DNA of 64,000 nt, from assembly GCA_949902595.1 (NCBI GenBank), contig CATLDC010000001.1, positions 248,001 through 312,000 on the forward strand, written 5' to 3'. A program made the translations under genes and the position numbers. Below are positions 16,386-24,255 of the stretch, one piece after another. The first letter of the stretch is position 1. Each line of letters opens with the position of its first letter. This stretch comes from an uncultured Candidatus Melainabacteria bacterium. GTDB taxonomy: Bacteria > Cyanobacteriota > Vampirovibrionia > Gastranaerophilales > Gastranaerophilaceae. The notes below the pieces were generated by a model, which saw only the letters and a list, made by a program, of their open reading frames with translations, was not told where the DNA came from and did not search any database.

Positions 16386-16748
16386 ATGAAAATCGACTTA
16401 CAACAACCAACAATACCAATGCAAGGTAGATTTACTAAAAACATATCACGAAAATTTACATTGGCAGGAATATTTTTTTCAGAACTAGGATATTTAGCCA
16501 AAGATGTTTTTGTCCCTCGAAAAAAAGTATATATAGAGATAAATGGAAAAAAGATAGATGAGCGTGATTTGCCCAATAGTGTATCTGGGCCTAGTGATTG
16601 GGCTGGCATGAAATGGGAAAGACCCAAGTTTGCTTCTGAAGAGGTAGAGAAAATGAAGAATATGACATACGAAGAACGTCAAAAATATAGACAAAAACTA
16701 TTTGAAGAAGGAAAGTATACTTGGGGAGAATACGAGGTCTGGAATTAA
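16386..16748 (+). CDS. Small ART-associated protein, tandem copy 1
   Basis: 120 residues following the ART gene by 27 bp. A basic N-terminal segment (RFTKNISRKF), an INGKKIDERDLPNSVSGPSDW core (shown in parts: INGKKI, ERDLPNSVS, GPSDW) and a charged helical tail (EEVEKMKNM, YEERQKYRQKL, GKYTWGE). GAGG lies 11 nt before the ATG. Paralogues at 16769-17140 and 28763-29104. It could be an immunity protein, chaperone or co-effector of the ART; nothing in the sequence decides. Confidence 0.7.
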   Translation: MKIDLQQPTIPMQGRFTKNISRKFTLAGIFFSELGYLAKDVFVPRKKVYIEINGKKIDERDLPNSVSGPSDWAGMKWERPKFASEEVEKMKNMTYEERQKYRQKLFEEGKYTWGEYEVWN

Positions 16749-16768
16749 TAATTGAATTGGTAAAGAAC

Positions 16769-17140
16769 ATGAAAATCGACTTACAACAACCAACAATATC
16801 AATGCAAGGTAGATTTACAAAAAACATATTACGAAAATTTACATTGGCAGGAATATTTTTTTCAGAACTAGGATATTTAGCCAAAGATGTTTTTGTCCCT
16901 CGCAAAAAAGTATATATAGAGATAAATGGGAAAAAGATAGATGAGCGTGATTTGCCCAATAGTGTATCTGGTCCTAGTGATTGGGCTGGCATGACTTGGA
17001 ATAAAATAATTTTTTCTAACGAAGATGAAGAAATAATGAAAAATATGACAGCTCGAGAAAGAATTGAATATAAAGGTAAGTTAATTGAGCAGAACAAGTA
17101 TACTATTGGTGAAATTGTAGGCGGAAAAGGGAAAACATGA
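16769..17140 (+). CDS. Small ART-associated protein, tandem copy 2
   Basis: 123 residues. Residues 1-79 are nearly identical to copy 1, whereas the last 44 differ (KIIFSNEDEEIMKNM, ARERIEYKGKLIEQ) while keeping the pattern MKNM-x-(3-4)-ER-(5)-Y/K-(2)-L and a final KY-x-x-GE. The ATG at 16769 aligns with the start of copy 1; reading further upstream only translates the tail region of copy 1 in another frame. The stop overlaps the start of a truncated third copy. Confidence 0.7.
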   Translation: MKIDLQQPTISMQGRFTKNILRKFTLAGIFFSELGYLAKDVFVPRKKVYIEINGKKIDERDLPNSVSGPSDWAGMTWNKIIFSNEDEEIMKNMTARERIEYKGKLIEQNKYTIGEIVGGKGKT

Positions 17141-17208
17141 AAATCGACTTACAACAACCAGCAATACCAATGCAAACCTGCCTCTACACCCCTTTTAACT
17201 CAAAATGA
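17137..17208 (+). pseudogene. Truncated third copy of the small ART-associated gene
   Basis: The first 13 codons (MKIDLQQPAIPMQ) match copies 1 and 2, then the frame runs for ten unrelated codons into the antisense of the Crp/Fnr gene end and stops at 17206-17208. The junction is at about 17175. It is a duplication remnant, marking the right edge of the expanded array. Confidence 0.8.
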
Positions 17209-17858
17209 TTCTTGTTGTACGCAATAAGCCCCTCTTTTTGCAACTTGGAAAGCTCGAAACTCATTGCACTGCGGTCAATGTTCAAATAATCTGCTAAATC
17301 CTGCCTGTTGAACTGGATGTCAAAAACATTCGAGTGCTTTTTCTGCGCTTCGTTGGAAAGGTAGGTGAGAAGCTTGTCACGGATTGATTTCTGGGAAACA
17401 TTCTCAATCTTCTGGATAAGCTCAATGTTCTCCTTTGAAAGAATCTGAAACAGGTTGTTTATTAGAATCTTGTGACGCGTGCAAGCATTCTGACACATTG
17501 ATGTACATTTTTCATACCCCAGAATCAGGACAACTGTGTCCGTTACAGTGACCGCGTCAATGTTGGATTCCACATTTTTTGAACCCACAAACGAAAGCGC
17601 CAGATTGTCGTTTACACTTAGCCTTGAGATAATAATCCTGCGTCCCCAGTAAGAATCCTTTTCAATGTTGACCTCGCCTGACAGGATAAGGTAGATGTTG
17701 GAAATCATATCACCCTGCCTTATTATCATCTCGCCCTCCTCATACTTGCGGACACGGGCGTTGAAACACTCGAGCAAATCCTTGAGCTCCTTGTCATTCA
17801 TACCGAAAAATACGGGCGAATTTTTTATCTGGTTGTAATAATTCTCTAATCTTTCCAT
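17184..17858 (-). CDS. Crp/Fnr-family transcriptional regulator
   Basis: 224 residues. Cyclic-nucleotide-binding-like beta roll (EEGEMIIRQGD, IYLILSGEVNI), a dimer helix, and a winged HTH (NRQDLADYLNIDRSAMS, LQKEGLI). The cAMP signature with Arg-Ser/Thr is not obvious, so the effector may not be cAMP. A Cys-rich stretch (KCTSMCQNACTRH, 117-129) could be redox-active. Start at 17858 is chosen because minus-strand TATAAT (17865-17870) ends 6 nt before it; the ATG 15 nt further up overlaps that promoter. Divergent to the fimbrial operon, which it may regulate. Confidence 0.88.
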   Translation of the reverse strand: MERLENYYNQIKNSPVFFGMNDKELKDLLECFNARVRKYEEGEMIIRQGDMISNIYLILSGEVNIEKDSYWGRRIIISRLSVNDNLALSFVGSKNVESNIDAVTVTDTVVLILGYEKCTSMCQNACTRHKILINNLFQILSKENIELIQKIENVSQKSIRDKLLTYLSNEAQKKHSNVFDIQFNRQDLADYLNIDRSAMSFELSKLQKEGLIAYNKNHFELKGV

Positions 17859-17941
17859 TCCTAAATTATACATTAAATGATTTATTTTGTTTCTAAAACC
17901 TAATTTAAACAGATGATTTCTTCCAAATTTATATTGAAGTT

Positions 17942-17971
17942 TTGTTACAAATTGTTACAATCAAAGTAACA
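17942..17971. promoter_or_regulatory. Repeated TTGTTACAA and palindrome TGTTAC-N7-GTAACA
   Basis: TTGTTACAA occurs twice (17942-17950, 17952-17960), and the second copy forms the palindrome TGTTAC (17953-17958) / GTAACA (17966-17971). This lies between the Crp/Fnr gene and the first fimbrial gene, where an operator would be expected. Function inferred from position only. Confidence 0.45.
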
Positions 17972-17998
17972 CGTGGTCTTTAATTAAGAAAGATTTTA

Positions 17999-18856
17999 AT
18001 GAAAAAGTACTTATTCTCAACACTAATTGCAGCGCTTTTTTGCGTGCCTGTAGATGCCTCAATGGTAATTATAGATTATCAGGGTGATACACTGGTGCGC
18101 GACAGAAACGTGGAGCGGAATTTGATTATAAACAGCGATGATGACGGGGTTTATAATATTGCGCTCCGCCCTCTTGATGATGCTTTGCGAAGCGCAGAGG
18201 GAAGCGTTTCTATTCCGCTTCAATATCTTTATATCAACAACACAAGGGAAGACGTGTATTTGAGGTACAACGAGTATTCCAATATCTTTGACGGACTCTC
18301 AATGGGCGGTGTTGCAAAGAATATGACCGCAAAAATCCGTGACTACGGAATGGTACCTGCGGGAGTTTATCACATGAACTTTGAAGTTCAGGCAACCGAT
18401 ATTGAAACCCAGCAGATTGCTTCAACCACAACATTTACACTCCAATTCATTGTGCCTTCAATGCAGGAGATAAGCCTGCATGGCGAAGTGCCGAGGATTA
18501 CGGTTGGCGCGTCTGATGCGTTTGACAAGTCTAAAAAGGTGACAAACGAGGCGTCACCAATGGTTTATATAAACTCAAACTGCGACTGGGAATTGTCTGT
18601 GAATGCGGATGATTTTGGCGAAGGCGCAGGGAATTACTATATAAGGACGATTTCAGCCTCATCAAATGTTGGTGAGAGGTTGCAGGAGCGGGTTTTGCTT
18701 CAACAGGGCAAAGAAATAATTATTGCCAGAGGTAAAGCGCCTGCAAATAATGAGTTTGTGTCTGTTGAATTTTCGCTCGAGAACAGAGATAAAGGCTTTA
18801 TTCCGGCGGGGAATTACGACAACAGGGTTAGATATATTTTAAGGGAGACGAGGTAA
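17999..18856 (+). CDS. Exported fimbria-associated protein (possible adhesin or minor subunit)
   Basis: 285 residues. Signal peptide (about 20 residues, ending VDAS), then beta-rich sequence with two Ig-like-looking halves; the second half contains INSNCDWELSV and ends in YILRETR. First gene of a five-gene chaperone-usher cluster. No single domain is recognised; position and secretion support a tip or minor pilus component. Only a weak SD precedes the ATG. The next gene starts 6 bp after its stop. Confidence 0.6.
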   Translation: MKKYLFSTLIAALFCVPVDASMVIIDYQGDTLVRDRNVERNLIINSDDDGVYNIALRPLDDALRSAEGSVSIPLQYLYINNTREDVYLRYNEYSNIFDGLSMGGVAKNMTAKIRDYGMVPAGVYHMNFEVQATDIETQQIASTTTFTLQFIVPSMQEISLHGEVPRITVGASDAFDKSKKVTNEASPMVYINSNCDWELSVNADDFGEGAGNYYIRTISASSNVGERLQERVLLQQGKEIIIARGKAPANNEFVSVEFSLENRDKGFIPAGNYDNRVRYILRETR

Positions 18857-18862
18857 GAAGAA

Positions 18863-19684
18863 GTGAAGAAGATTTTAGGTATAGTTTTATCAATGTTTCT
18901 GGCAGTGCCGGCGTTTGCGTCGGTAGCGGTCGCACCTACGCGGGTTGAGATTAACGCAAATAAACTTAAGACTAATTACGTAACAACCGCTATTGAAATC
19001 AAGGGCGACACAAAAGAGCCTATGCGATTTAAGGTTTATCCTGGCTTCTTTACGATTGACAATAAGGGTGAAGTTGTTATGTCAGCGCCTTCAGGCGACC
19101 CGCACGATTTGTCAAAGAAGATTAGATTTGTGCCTTCAGAATTCACTGTTGCACAGGGAAAATCACAGAAATTAAGAATAAATATTGCGGGCTTAAACCA
19201 GCTTCTTGACGGCGAAAACAGAACAATGCTTTACATAGAAGATGTTAACCCGAAAGAGATGAATATTGATACAGGAAGAGCCGGAATCGGCGCTCAGCTG
19301 ATTGTAAAAACAAGAATCGGTGTTCCGGTTTATGTAGACAAAGGCAAGGTTAGCAAAGATGCCGAGATTGAGTATCTGAATATAGTTAAGGGAAAAGACG
19401 GGCTTTATACAGATATGAAAGTTGTTTCTAAAGGCAACAGTAAAATAAGGTATTCAGGCAATATGCAAATAATACAAGGTAAAAAACTTATAGACGAGTA
19501 TAATCTTCAAGGAAAAGTTGTTGGAGGAAATAATTTTTGTATTGCAAAACAGAAAATTATAACCGGCAAAATTAAGGGGCCCGGGGAATATACTTTAAGA
19601 GCAATAATTTCTTTCTACGATGAGAATGGTAAACGTAGAAATATTAAAAAAGAAACGGTTTTAAACATACAAGGTGAAGTGTAA
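18863..19684 (+). CDS. Periplasmic fimbrial chaperone (PapD-like)
   Basis: 273 residues. Signal peptide MKKILGIVLSMFLAVPAFA, then a PapD-like Ig pair: VAVAPTRVEIN, IRFVPSEFTVAQGKSQKLRI (start of the G1-strand region) and NRTMLYIEDVNP match the chaperone G1/F1 pattern. It should bind pilin subunits by donor-strand complementation and deliver them to the usher. Start is GTG at 18863. Somewhat longer than typical PapD (about 230), with an extended second domain. Confidence 0.75.
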   Translation: MKKILGIVLSMFLAVPAFASVAVAPTRVEINANKLKTNYVTTAIEIKGDTKEPMRFKVYPGFFTIDNKGEVVMSAPSGDPHDLSKKIRFVPSEFTVAQGKSQKLRINIAGLNQLLDGENRTMLYIEDVNPKEMNIDTGRAGIGAQLIVKTRIGVPVYVDKGKVSKDAEIEYLNIVKGKDGLYTDMKVVSKGNSKIRYSGNMQIIQGKKLIDEYNLQGKVVGGNNFCIAKQKIITGKIKGPGEYTLRAIISFYDENGKRRNIKKETVLNIQGEV

Positions 19685-19711
19685 AAGAAAAAAGAAAGGA
19701 AGGTTTACCCT

Positions 19712-20374
19712 ATGAAAACAAAAATCGTAAAATTACTCCCGGCAGCATTAGCACTGATGCTAATCAGCCCTGCTTTTGCTGAAGTTGTGGCTGGTTCTAA
19801 CACTGCAACATCAACACAACAAATCACTGTACCTAAGTTTATTAACATCACACATGACACAGCTAATTCTGTAGAGCAGTGTAATGCCGGGTTCAATGCT
19901 ACTTATGATGAAATTACATTAGACAAGGCTATGAATACTAAGTTCCATGTTGTAACAAACAATCCGGATGAGGCAATTAAGCTTACAGCAACATGTTTGG
20001 CTGGTGGAAATCAGGTGAATGCGATATATGGTGCTGATGAAAATAATCTAAGACTTGTATTTACAAACAACGGTACAGATAGTAGAGCCGCAACAGAAAG
20101 TGCTGTCACAAATATCATGGGGACTCCTGCTAAGGCACAAAATGCTAATGCTATAGCTTTTGCAATAACTGCTGCTATTACTCCGGATGCAACATCAGGA
20201 GCTACAGACCCATCTCCTACCAAAGAAGCTGACGGTGTAAAATATACTTTAGTGAATGGTGCTTATGATTTTAATTATTCAGTTGCAACAACAGCTATAG
20301 CTGATACTTTTTCTACTCATGATACAGATGGCATTTACAAAGCGACTCTTACTTTGTCACAAGTAAGCCCGTAG
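19712..20374 (+). CDS. Fimbrial major-subunit-like protein 1
   Basis: 220 residues. Signal peptide ending SPAFA, then a Thr/Ala/Asn-rich beta-sandwich-like sequence with two cysteines (EQCNAGF and TATCLAG) that could form a disulphide. The C-terminus YKATLTLSQVSP resembles the terminal beta strand of pilins. AAAGGAAGG precedes the ATG. Located between chaperone and usher genes; presumed polymerising subunit. Confidence 0.65.
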   Translation: MKTKIVKLLPAALALMLISPAFAEVVAGSNTATSTQQITVPKFINITHDTANSVEQCNAGFNATYDEITLDKAMNTKFHVVTNNPDEAIKLTATCLAGGNQVNAIYGADENNLRLVFTNNGTDSRAATESAVTNIMGTPAKAQNANAIAFAITAAITPDATSGATDPSPTKEADGVKYTLVNGAYDFNYSVATTAIADTFSTHDTDGIYKATLTLSQVSP

Positions 20375-20384
20375 TTAGGACAAT

Positions 20385-21002
20385 ATGAACAAAACAAACA
20401 TTACCAAAATGTTAATATTTTTAGCCTCCGTCACGTTGTGTACGGTAAAAGCTTATGGTTACGCAGAAGCTGAACAGTCTGTTTCGACGACTGTTCAGCC
20501 CTCTGTGGCTATAGAAAAACAGGCTTCATCAATAGAAGTTAGTACGGCAAATGCAGAGAACGGCTCTCATAGCGGTTTGCAGTCTGTGTTTAGCCTTAAG
20601 ACAAACGGTACTGATGAAGATTATGACTTTATTGTTACATCAAAAATATTAACAAGCGGCGGTGAGGTTTCCGCATACGGAAACAACGGCTGCATATTAT
20701 TTGGTCATACGCTTTCAACCCCGACTGCGGAGGCGATTCAGAACGCTAAAACCGGCGGGCGCGATAACAGGAACGTGATTGCTTATCCTGTAACAGCAAC
20801 AATAACCGATCCGATGAGCGTTAGCTTTAACAACGATTACGGGGTTTACGGTGATTGCTATGTTGTGAAAGTAAACGGTGGTACAGAAGGAACGCTCACG
20901 CATATTGTGGGGCAGTCTCCTGTATCAGGGACGTACAGCGTAGGACAGGATGAAGCCGGGACATATCAGGCGACTGTAACGTTTACGGCTGTGAGTAAAT
21001 AA
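20385..21002 (+). CDS. Fimbrial subunit-like protein 2
   Basis: 205 residues, signal peptide ending KAYGYA. Ser/Thr/Val-rich, two cysteines (NGCILFG, YGDCYVV), and a C-terminal strand YQATVTFTAVSK that parallels the end of subunit 1 (YKATLTLSQVSP), so both probably share the pilin fold. It starts 10 bp after subunit 1. No good SD is visible, so translational coupling is likely. Confidence 0.62.
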   Translation: MNKTNITKMLIFLASVTLCTVKAYGYAEAEQSVSTTVQPSVAIEKQASSIEVSTANAENGSHSGLQSVFSLKTNGTDEDYDFIVTSKILTSGGEVSAYGNNGCILFGHTLSTPTAEAIQNAKTGGRDNRNVIAYPVTATITDPMSVSFNNDYGVYGDCYVVKVNGGTEGTLTHIVGQSPVSGTYSVGQDEAGTYQATVTFTAVSK

Positions 21003-21100
21003 AAAGATTAATTGTTAAATAGAAAATTTTATATATAAGGGACTCGGGCATGGATTGCCTGAATGTGGAACTAAATATATGTGGTGCTTGTGGTCTGGTT

Positions 21101-21140
21101 GACCCCTCACCCCGACCCTCTCCCCAAGGAGAGGGAGAGT
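21101..21140 (+). repeat. Dispersed palindromic repeat, copy 1 (intergenic)
   Basis: CCCTCACCCCGACCCTCTCC followed by AAGGAGAGGGAGAG: a GC-rich, partly self-complementary element directly upstream of the usher start. A second copy in reverse orientation lies at 51684-51722 inside a gene. GC content contrasts with the AT-rich spacer. Confidence 0.8.
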
Positions 21141-21146
21141 TCAAGA

Positions 21147-24100
21147 ATGTTAAATAGAATCAAATACATCTTAATAGCGGTTTTAACCGGCATGTACTTG
21201 TGCTTACCGGCAGTCGCTGACGATTCGACAATTTCATATATAACCATCAACAACATGGCTTATGAAGACGTAGAAATCGTGGTGACGGATAAGTCAGAAA
21301 TTCTCGTGCCGTTTAAACAACTTGCCGATATATTTAACATTCAATACACAGCTAACCGCGTTGATAAAATGATTAGCTTCAAAACCCATGACGGCAAAGA
21401 AGGCATGGTGACCCCAAAAGGCGTGTTTGTCCAAGACTATCCTGTATCAAAACGCCCGACAGTATTCCTGTCACAGGGGATTATGGACGGAGTGTTTAAC
21501 GAAGCCTACATAACAGCAGACGCTGCAGCAGCTGTTATGGGAATAAAACTCGATACAAATTTTGAAAACCTCACAATAAGCGCACAGGTGGAACGCGATA
21601 TCCCGCTTCTTCACAACGCTAATAACGCTTTGAATGCAGAAGACAAAGGCCCGAAAGCTTATCAGGATGTTGTATGCCCTAAAAAAGCAGGAAAGATTAC
21701 GCTCAACACTATCGGATTAAGAAGTAATCTTCTTGACGATAATATGAGAATAAGCGGACAGAATTACCGCACTACAAACAATACTTTCTCAGGAAGTACA
21801 CAGGCGAGCTTGAACGGTAGTATTTTGGGCGGAAAATACAGAGTAGAGGCAACAGAATACCATTACCGCTCTGACGCGTTTATGTTTGGCGGATTGACAG
21901 GTGCTTACAAAAACAGTATTAAGGACGAAAAAACAGGCAAGGACAAATACTATTACGAACTCGGTAAAGTAACGGGAAGAACTGATATTGACGCTTCTGT
22001 GGGCACGAATATTTTTGGTGCGCAGGTTTGGAATTACAATTATGACAGAGAAGCTCCTTCTCAAATCCACGGTTATGTAAAACCTACAAGCCTTGTAAGA
22101 CTTACCGTAAATGATTTGGCGCCTGTTACACTAAGCACTTATGCAGGATATTACACACTTAAAGATGTTCAGCTTCCGAACCCTGTTAAGAGCGTTAAGC
22201 TTGAAGAGATTAACGAGGACGGAAGTGTTGAGCTTATAAGAGAAGAAAGATACTCAATTTACGGCGACAAACCTTTTGAGAAAGAGCAGCGTGGCTCTGT
22301 TTATGCAGGGGTTTGGGGGTATCAAAACAGATTCTTCCGCGAAGGTGCGAATATTTATCGCGGAAACAACAAAAAGGTAACGGCAGGGGTTGATTATCAG
22401 TACGGTATTAAGGATAACATTACTCTTGAATCAAGAGTGACCGGTGATAAGATTTATGAAAAAAACGGCGCAAGTGTTATCTATAGAATGCCTACAAACG
22501 ATACGCTTTTGGTAAGCGGTACGCAGAAGAGTGTTAACTACCTGGAAGGCGCAACCTCACTTAACAGTGTAGAATGGGTTAATCCGAAGAACAAAAAACT
22601 CAAAGCCAGATTAACCGCAGGTGCAAGCGTTGCACATGATGTGAGAGAAGAACACACTCACGCCGGGTATATTGTAAAAACCGCAGGTGAATACGAAAAA
22701 GACTTAACCAAATATGAAAAGAAATTCTTTAAGCCAAAGAGATTCAACGCAAAAGCAGAACTCTTCCAGACTTCGCCTGATTTCTATATTGCAAGCAGCG
22801 ACTCAACCTCAAGAAACGACCGCACAGGCGGAAAAGTGTCAGGGAACGTGAGCTTCAACTCCACAAGCGCAGGCGGAAGCTACAGCAGATACTATTCAAA
22901 CATGAACCACCGCTACAGAGGCGGCACAATCAAGTTTGACGAGGCTTCCATTAACGCTCAGACAAGAATTCCGAAAGTCGCAGCTCTAAGATTCAACAGC
23001 TACTACAGACGCGGTGAAAACAATCTTGGCAGAAACAAGAATTACTACTATGATGCAAATGCTTCCCGTGATATATTCAGCTGGGCACGTGTTCAGGCAG
23101 GGCGCAGAGAGAGTTTGTACGATACAAAATACGATATGCCGACAGCTAATGACAGAAATTACCACTCCAAATACGCTGATAATTATGCTCAGTTAGATGT
23201 TCCGATACCGGGAAATCACGGCAGATTCTCACTCGGACATAGTATTATAAGATACAACACCGCTACTTACAAAAACGGATACAACATGTTCCGCTTCGGC
23301 TACACTTTCCCGACCTGGAAACGTATGACACTCGGGCTGGGATACGGATTCAGATACAGCGGTCAAGGCGGAAACGATTTTAATGTTAACCTCGGATACC
23401 GCGCAAAATCAGGTCAGACAATGTCTGTAGGGTATCAGTACTCACAAAACGGCGGATATTTTATTGATAATATGTTTACGCCGACTACAAACAGACATTC
23501 AATAAACTTTGTGTTCAATGACGCGTTCCAGATTTTCAACAACGGTCTGAAATCTGTTGGTCAGGAGGATTTGGATAAAGGTATATTTGAAGCGGTTGCG
23601 TTTGTTGACATTAACAAAAACGGTAAATATGACAAGAAAATCGATATTCCTGTTAGAAATGTTCCGCTTATTACAAGCTGGACAGGTGAAACCAATATTA
23701 CAAACAAGCGCGGAAGAGTGTTCTCATCAAGCCTTACACAGGGTGTTTACACTGTGACAATCGACATGAACCAGCTCCCGATTACTGTTGCACCGCTTAC
23801 CAATGACTTGATTACAAAACAGATAAAAATTGACGGCGGTCAGACCACAAGGCTGGAAATCCCGCTTTTGAGCACGGTTGGCTCTGTATCAGGTGTGCTC
23901 AAAATCTCCGATGATTTTGAACGTGACCTCAAGATAAGCGATTTTGTGGTTGTGCTTCTTGACGAAAACGGGGAAGAAGTTAACTACTCAACCGTTGATT
24001 CTACAGGTCAGTACTATATTTCAGGACTTGCACCGGGCAAATACACACTCAAACTTGACGATAATTTTATAAACGCTTACGGTCTGGAAGAGCTTCCGGA

Positions 24101-24194
24101 AAAGAGCGAAATCAGTATTTTTATCCCGTATGATTACGAAAACCCGACAGATATAATGGAGCAGAATTTGGAATACAAAACATTATCTCTGTAA
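21147..24194 (+). CDS. Outer-membrane usher-like protein of the fimbrial operon
   Basis: 1015 residues. Signal peptide (about 30 residues), then a domain of about 90 residues (YITINNMAYEDVEIVV, ILVPFKQLADIFNI) resembling the copper-amine-oxidase-N-like / stalk domain, a long beta-barrel region with usher-like YDREAPSQIHGYV and RYSIYGDKP segments, and a C-terminal Ig-like/carboxypeptidase-regulatory-like domain (GVLKISDD...GLAPGKYTLKLDDNF). This fits a FimD/PapC-class translocation pore of an atypical lineage. The ATG at 21147 is chosen because anything earlier would translate the dispersed repeat. GAGAGGGAGAG of that repeat may serve as SD. Confidence 0.72.
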   Translation: MLNRIKYILIAVLTGMYLCLPAVADDSTISYITINNMAYEDVEIVVTDKSEILVPFKQLADIFNIQYTANRVDKMISFKTHDGKEGMVTPKGVFVQDYPVSKRPTVFLSQGIMDGVFNEAYITADAAAAVMGIKLDTNFENLTISAQVERDIPLLHNANNALNAEDKGPKAYQDVVCPKKAGKITLNTIGLRSNLLDDNMRISGQNYRTTNNTFSGSTQASLNGSILGGKYRVEATEYHYRSDAFMFGGLTGAYKNSIKDEKTGKDKYYYELGKVTGRTDIDASVGTNIFGAQVWNYNYDREAPSQIHGYVKPTSLVRLTVNDLAPVTLSTYAGYYTLKDVQLPNPVKSVKLEEINEDGSVELIREERYSIYGDKPFEKEQRGSVYAGVWGYQNRFFREGANIYRGNNKKVTAGVDYQYGIKDNITLESRVTGDKIYEKNGASVIYRMPTNDTLLVSGTQKSVNYLEGATSLNSVEWVNPKNKKLKARLTAGASVAHDVREEHTHAGYIVKTAGEYEKDLTKYEKKFFKPKRFNAKAELFQTSPDFYIASSDSTSRNDRTGGKVSGNVSFNSTSAGGSYSRYYSNMNHRYRGGTIKFDEASINAQTRIPKVAALRFNSYYRRGENNLGRNKNYYYDANASRDIFSWARVQAGRRESLYDTKYDMPTANDRNYHSKYADNYAQLDVPIPGNHGRFSLGHSIIRYNTATYKNGYNMFRFGYTFPTWKRMTLGLGYGFRYSGQGGNDFNVNLGYRAKSGQTMSVGYQYSQNGGYFIDNMFTPTTNRHSINFVFNDAFQIFNNGLKSVGQEDLDKGIFEAVAFVDINKNGKYDKKIDIPVRNVPLITSWTGETNITNKRGRVFSSSLTQGVYTVTIDMNQLPITVAPLTNDLITKQIKIDGGQTTRLEIPLLSTVGSVSGVLKISDDFERDLKISDFVVVLLDENGEEVNYSTVDSTGQYYISGLAPGKYTLKLDDNFINAYGLEELPEKSEISIFIPYDYENPTDIMEQNLEYKTLSL

Positions 24195-24231
24195 ACAAGG
24201 TTCTATTTAACACAATACACATATGTGTCTG

Positions 24232-24255
24232 GCTGCCACAAGGCAGCTTTTTTTT
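24232..24255 (+). terminator. Intrinsic terminator of the fimbrial operon
   Basis: GCTGCC-ACAA-GGCAGC followed by eight T, 38 bp after the usher stop and overlapping the stop of the convergent csaB gene. Confidence 0.9.

Larger units (their letters stand above)
16386..17175 (+). repeat. Tandem duplication array of the small ART-associated gene
   Basis: Three direct repeats start at 16386, 16769 and 17137. Copies 1 and 2 are about 97% identical by eye over the first ~230 nt and then diverge. Copy 3 keeps only ~39 nt before running into the 3' end of the Crp/Fnr gene. Confidence 0.9.

Noticed and set aside
16721..16768. Earlier start for small ART-associated copy 2
   Set aside because: The upstream residues are the tail region of copy 1 in another frame; alignment to copies 1 and 3 fixes the start at 16769.
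17184..17873. Earlier start (MYNLG) of the Crp/Fnr gene
   Set aside because: That ATG overlaps the TATAAT that would drive the gene; the ATG at 17858 has the 6-nt spacing seen in neighbouring leaderless genes.
21081..21146. Extended N-terminus of the usher protein
   Set aside because: It would translate the dispersed GC-rich repeat and precede the clear signal peptide starting at 21147.
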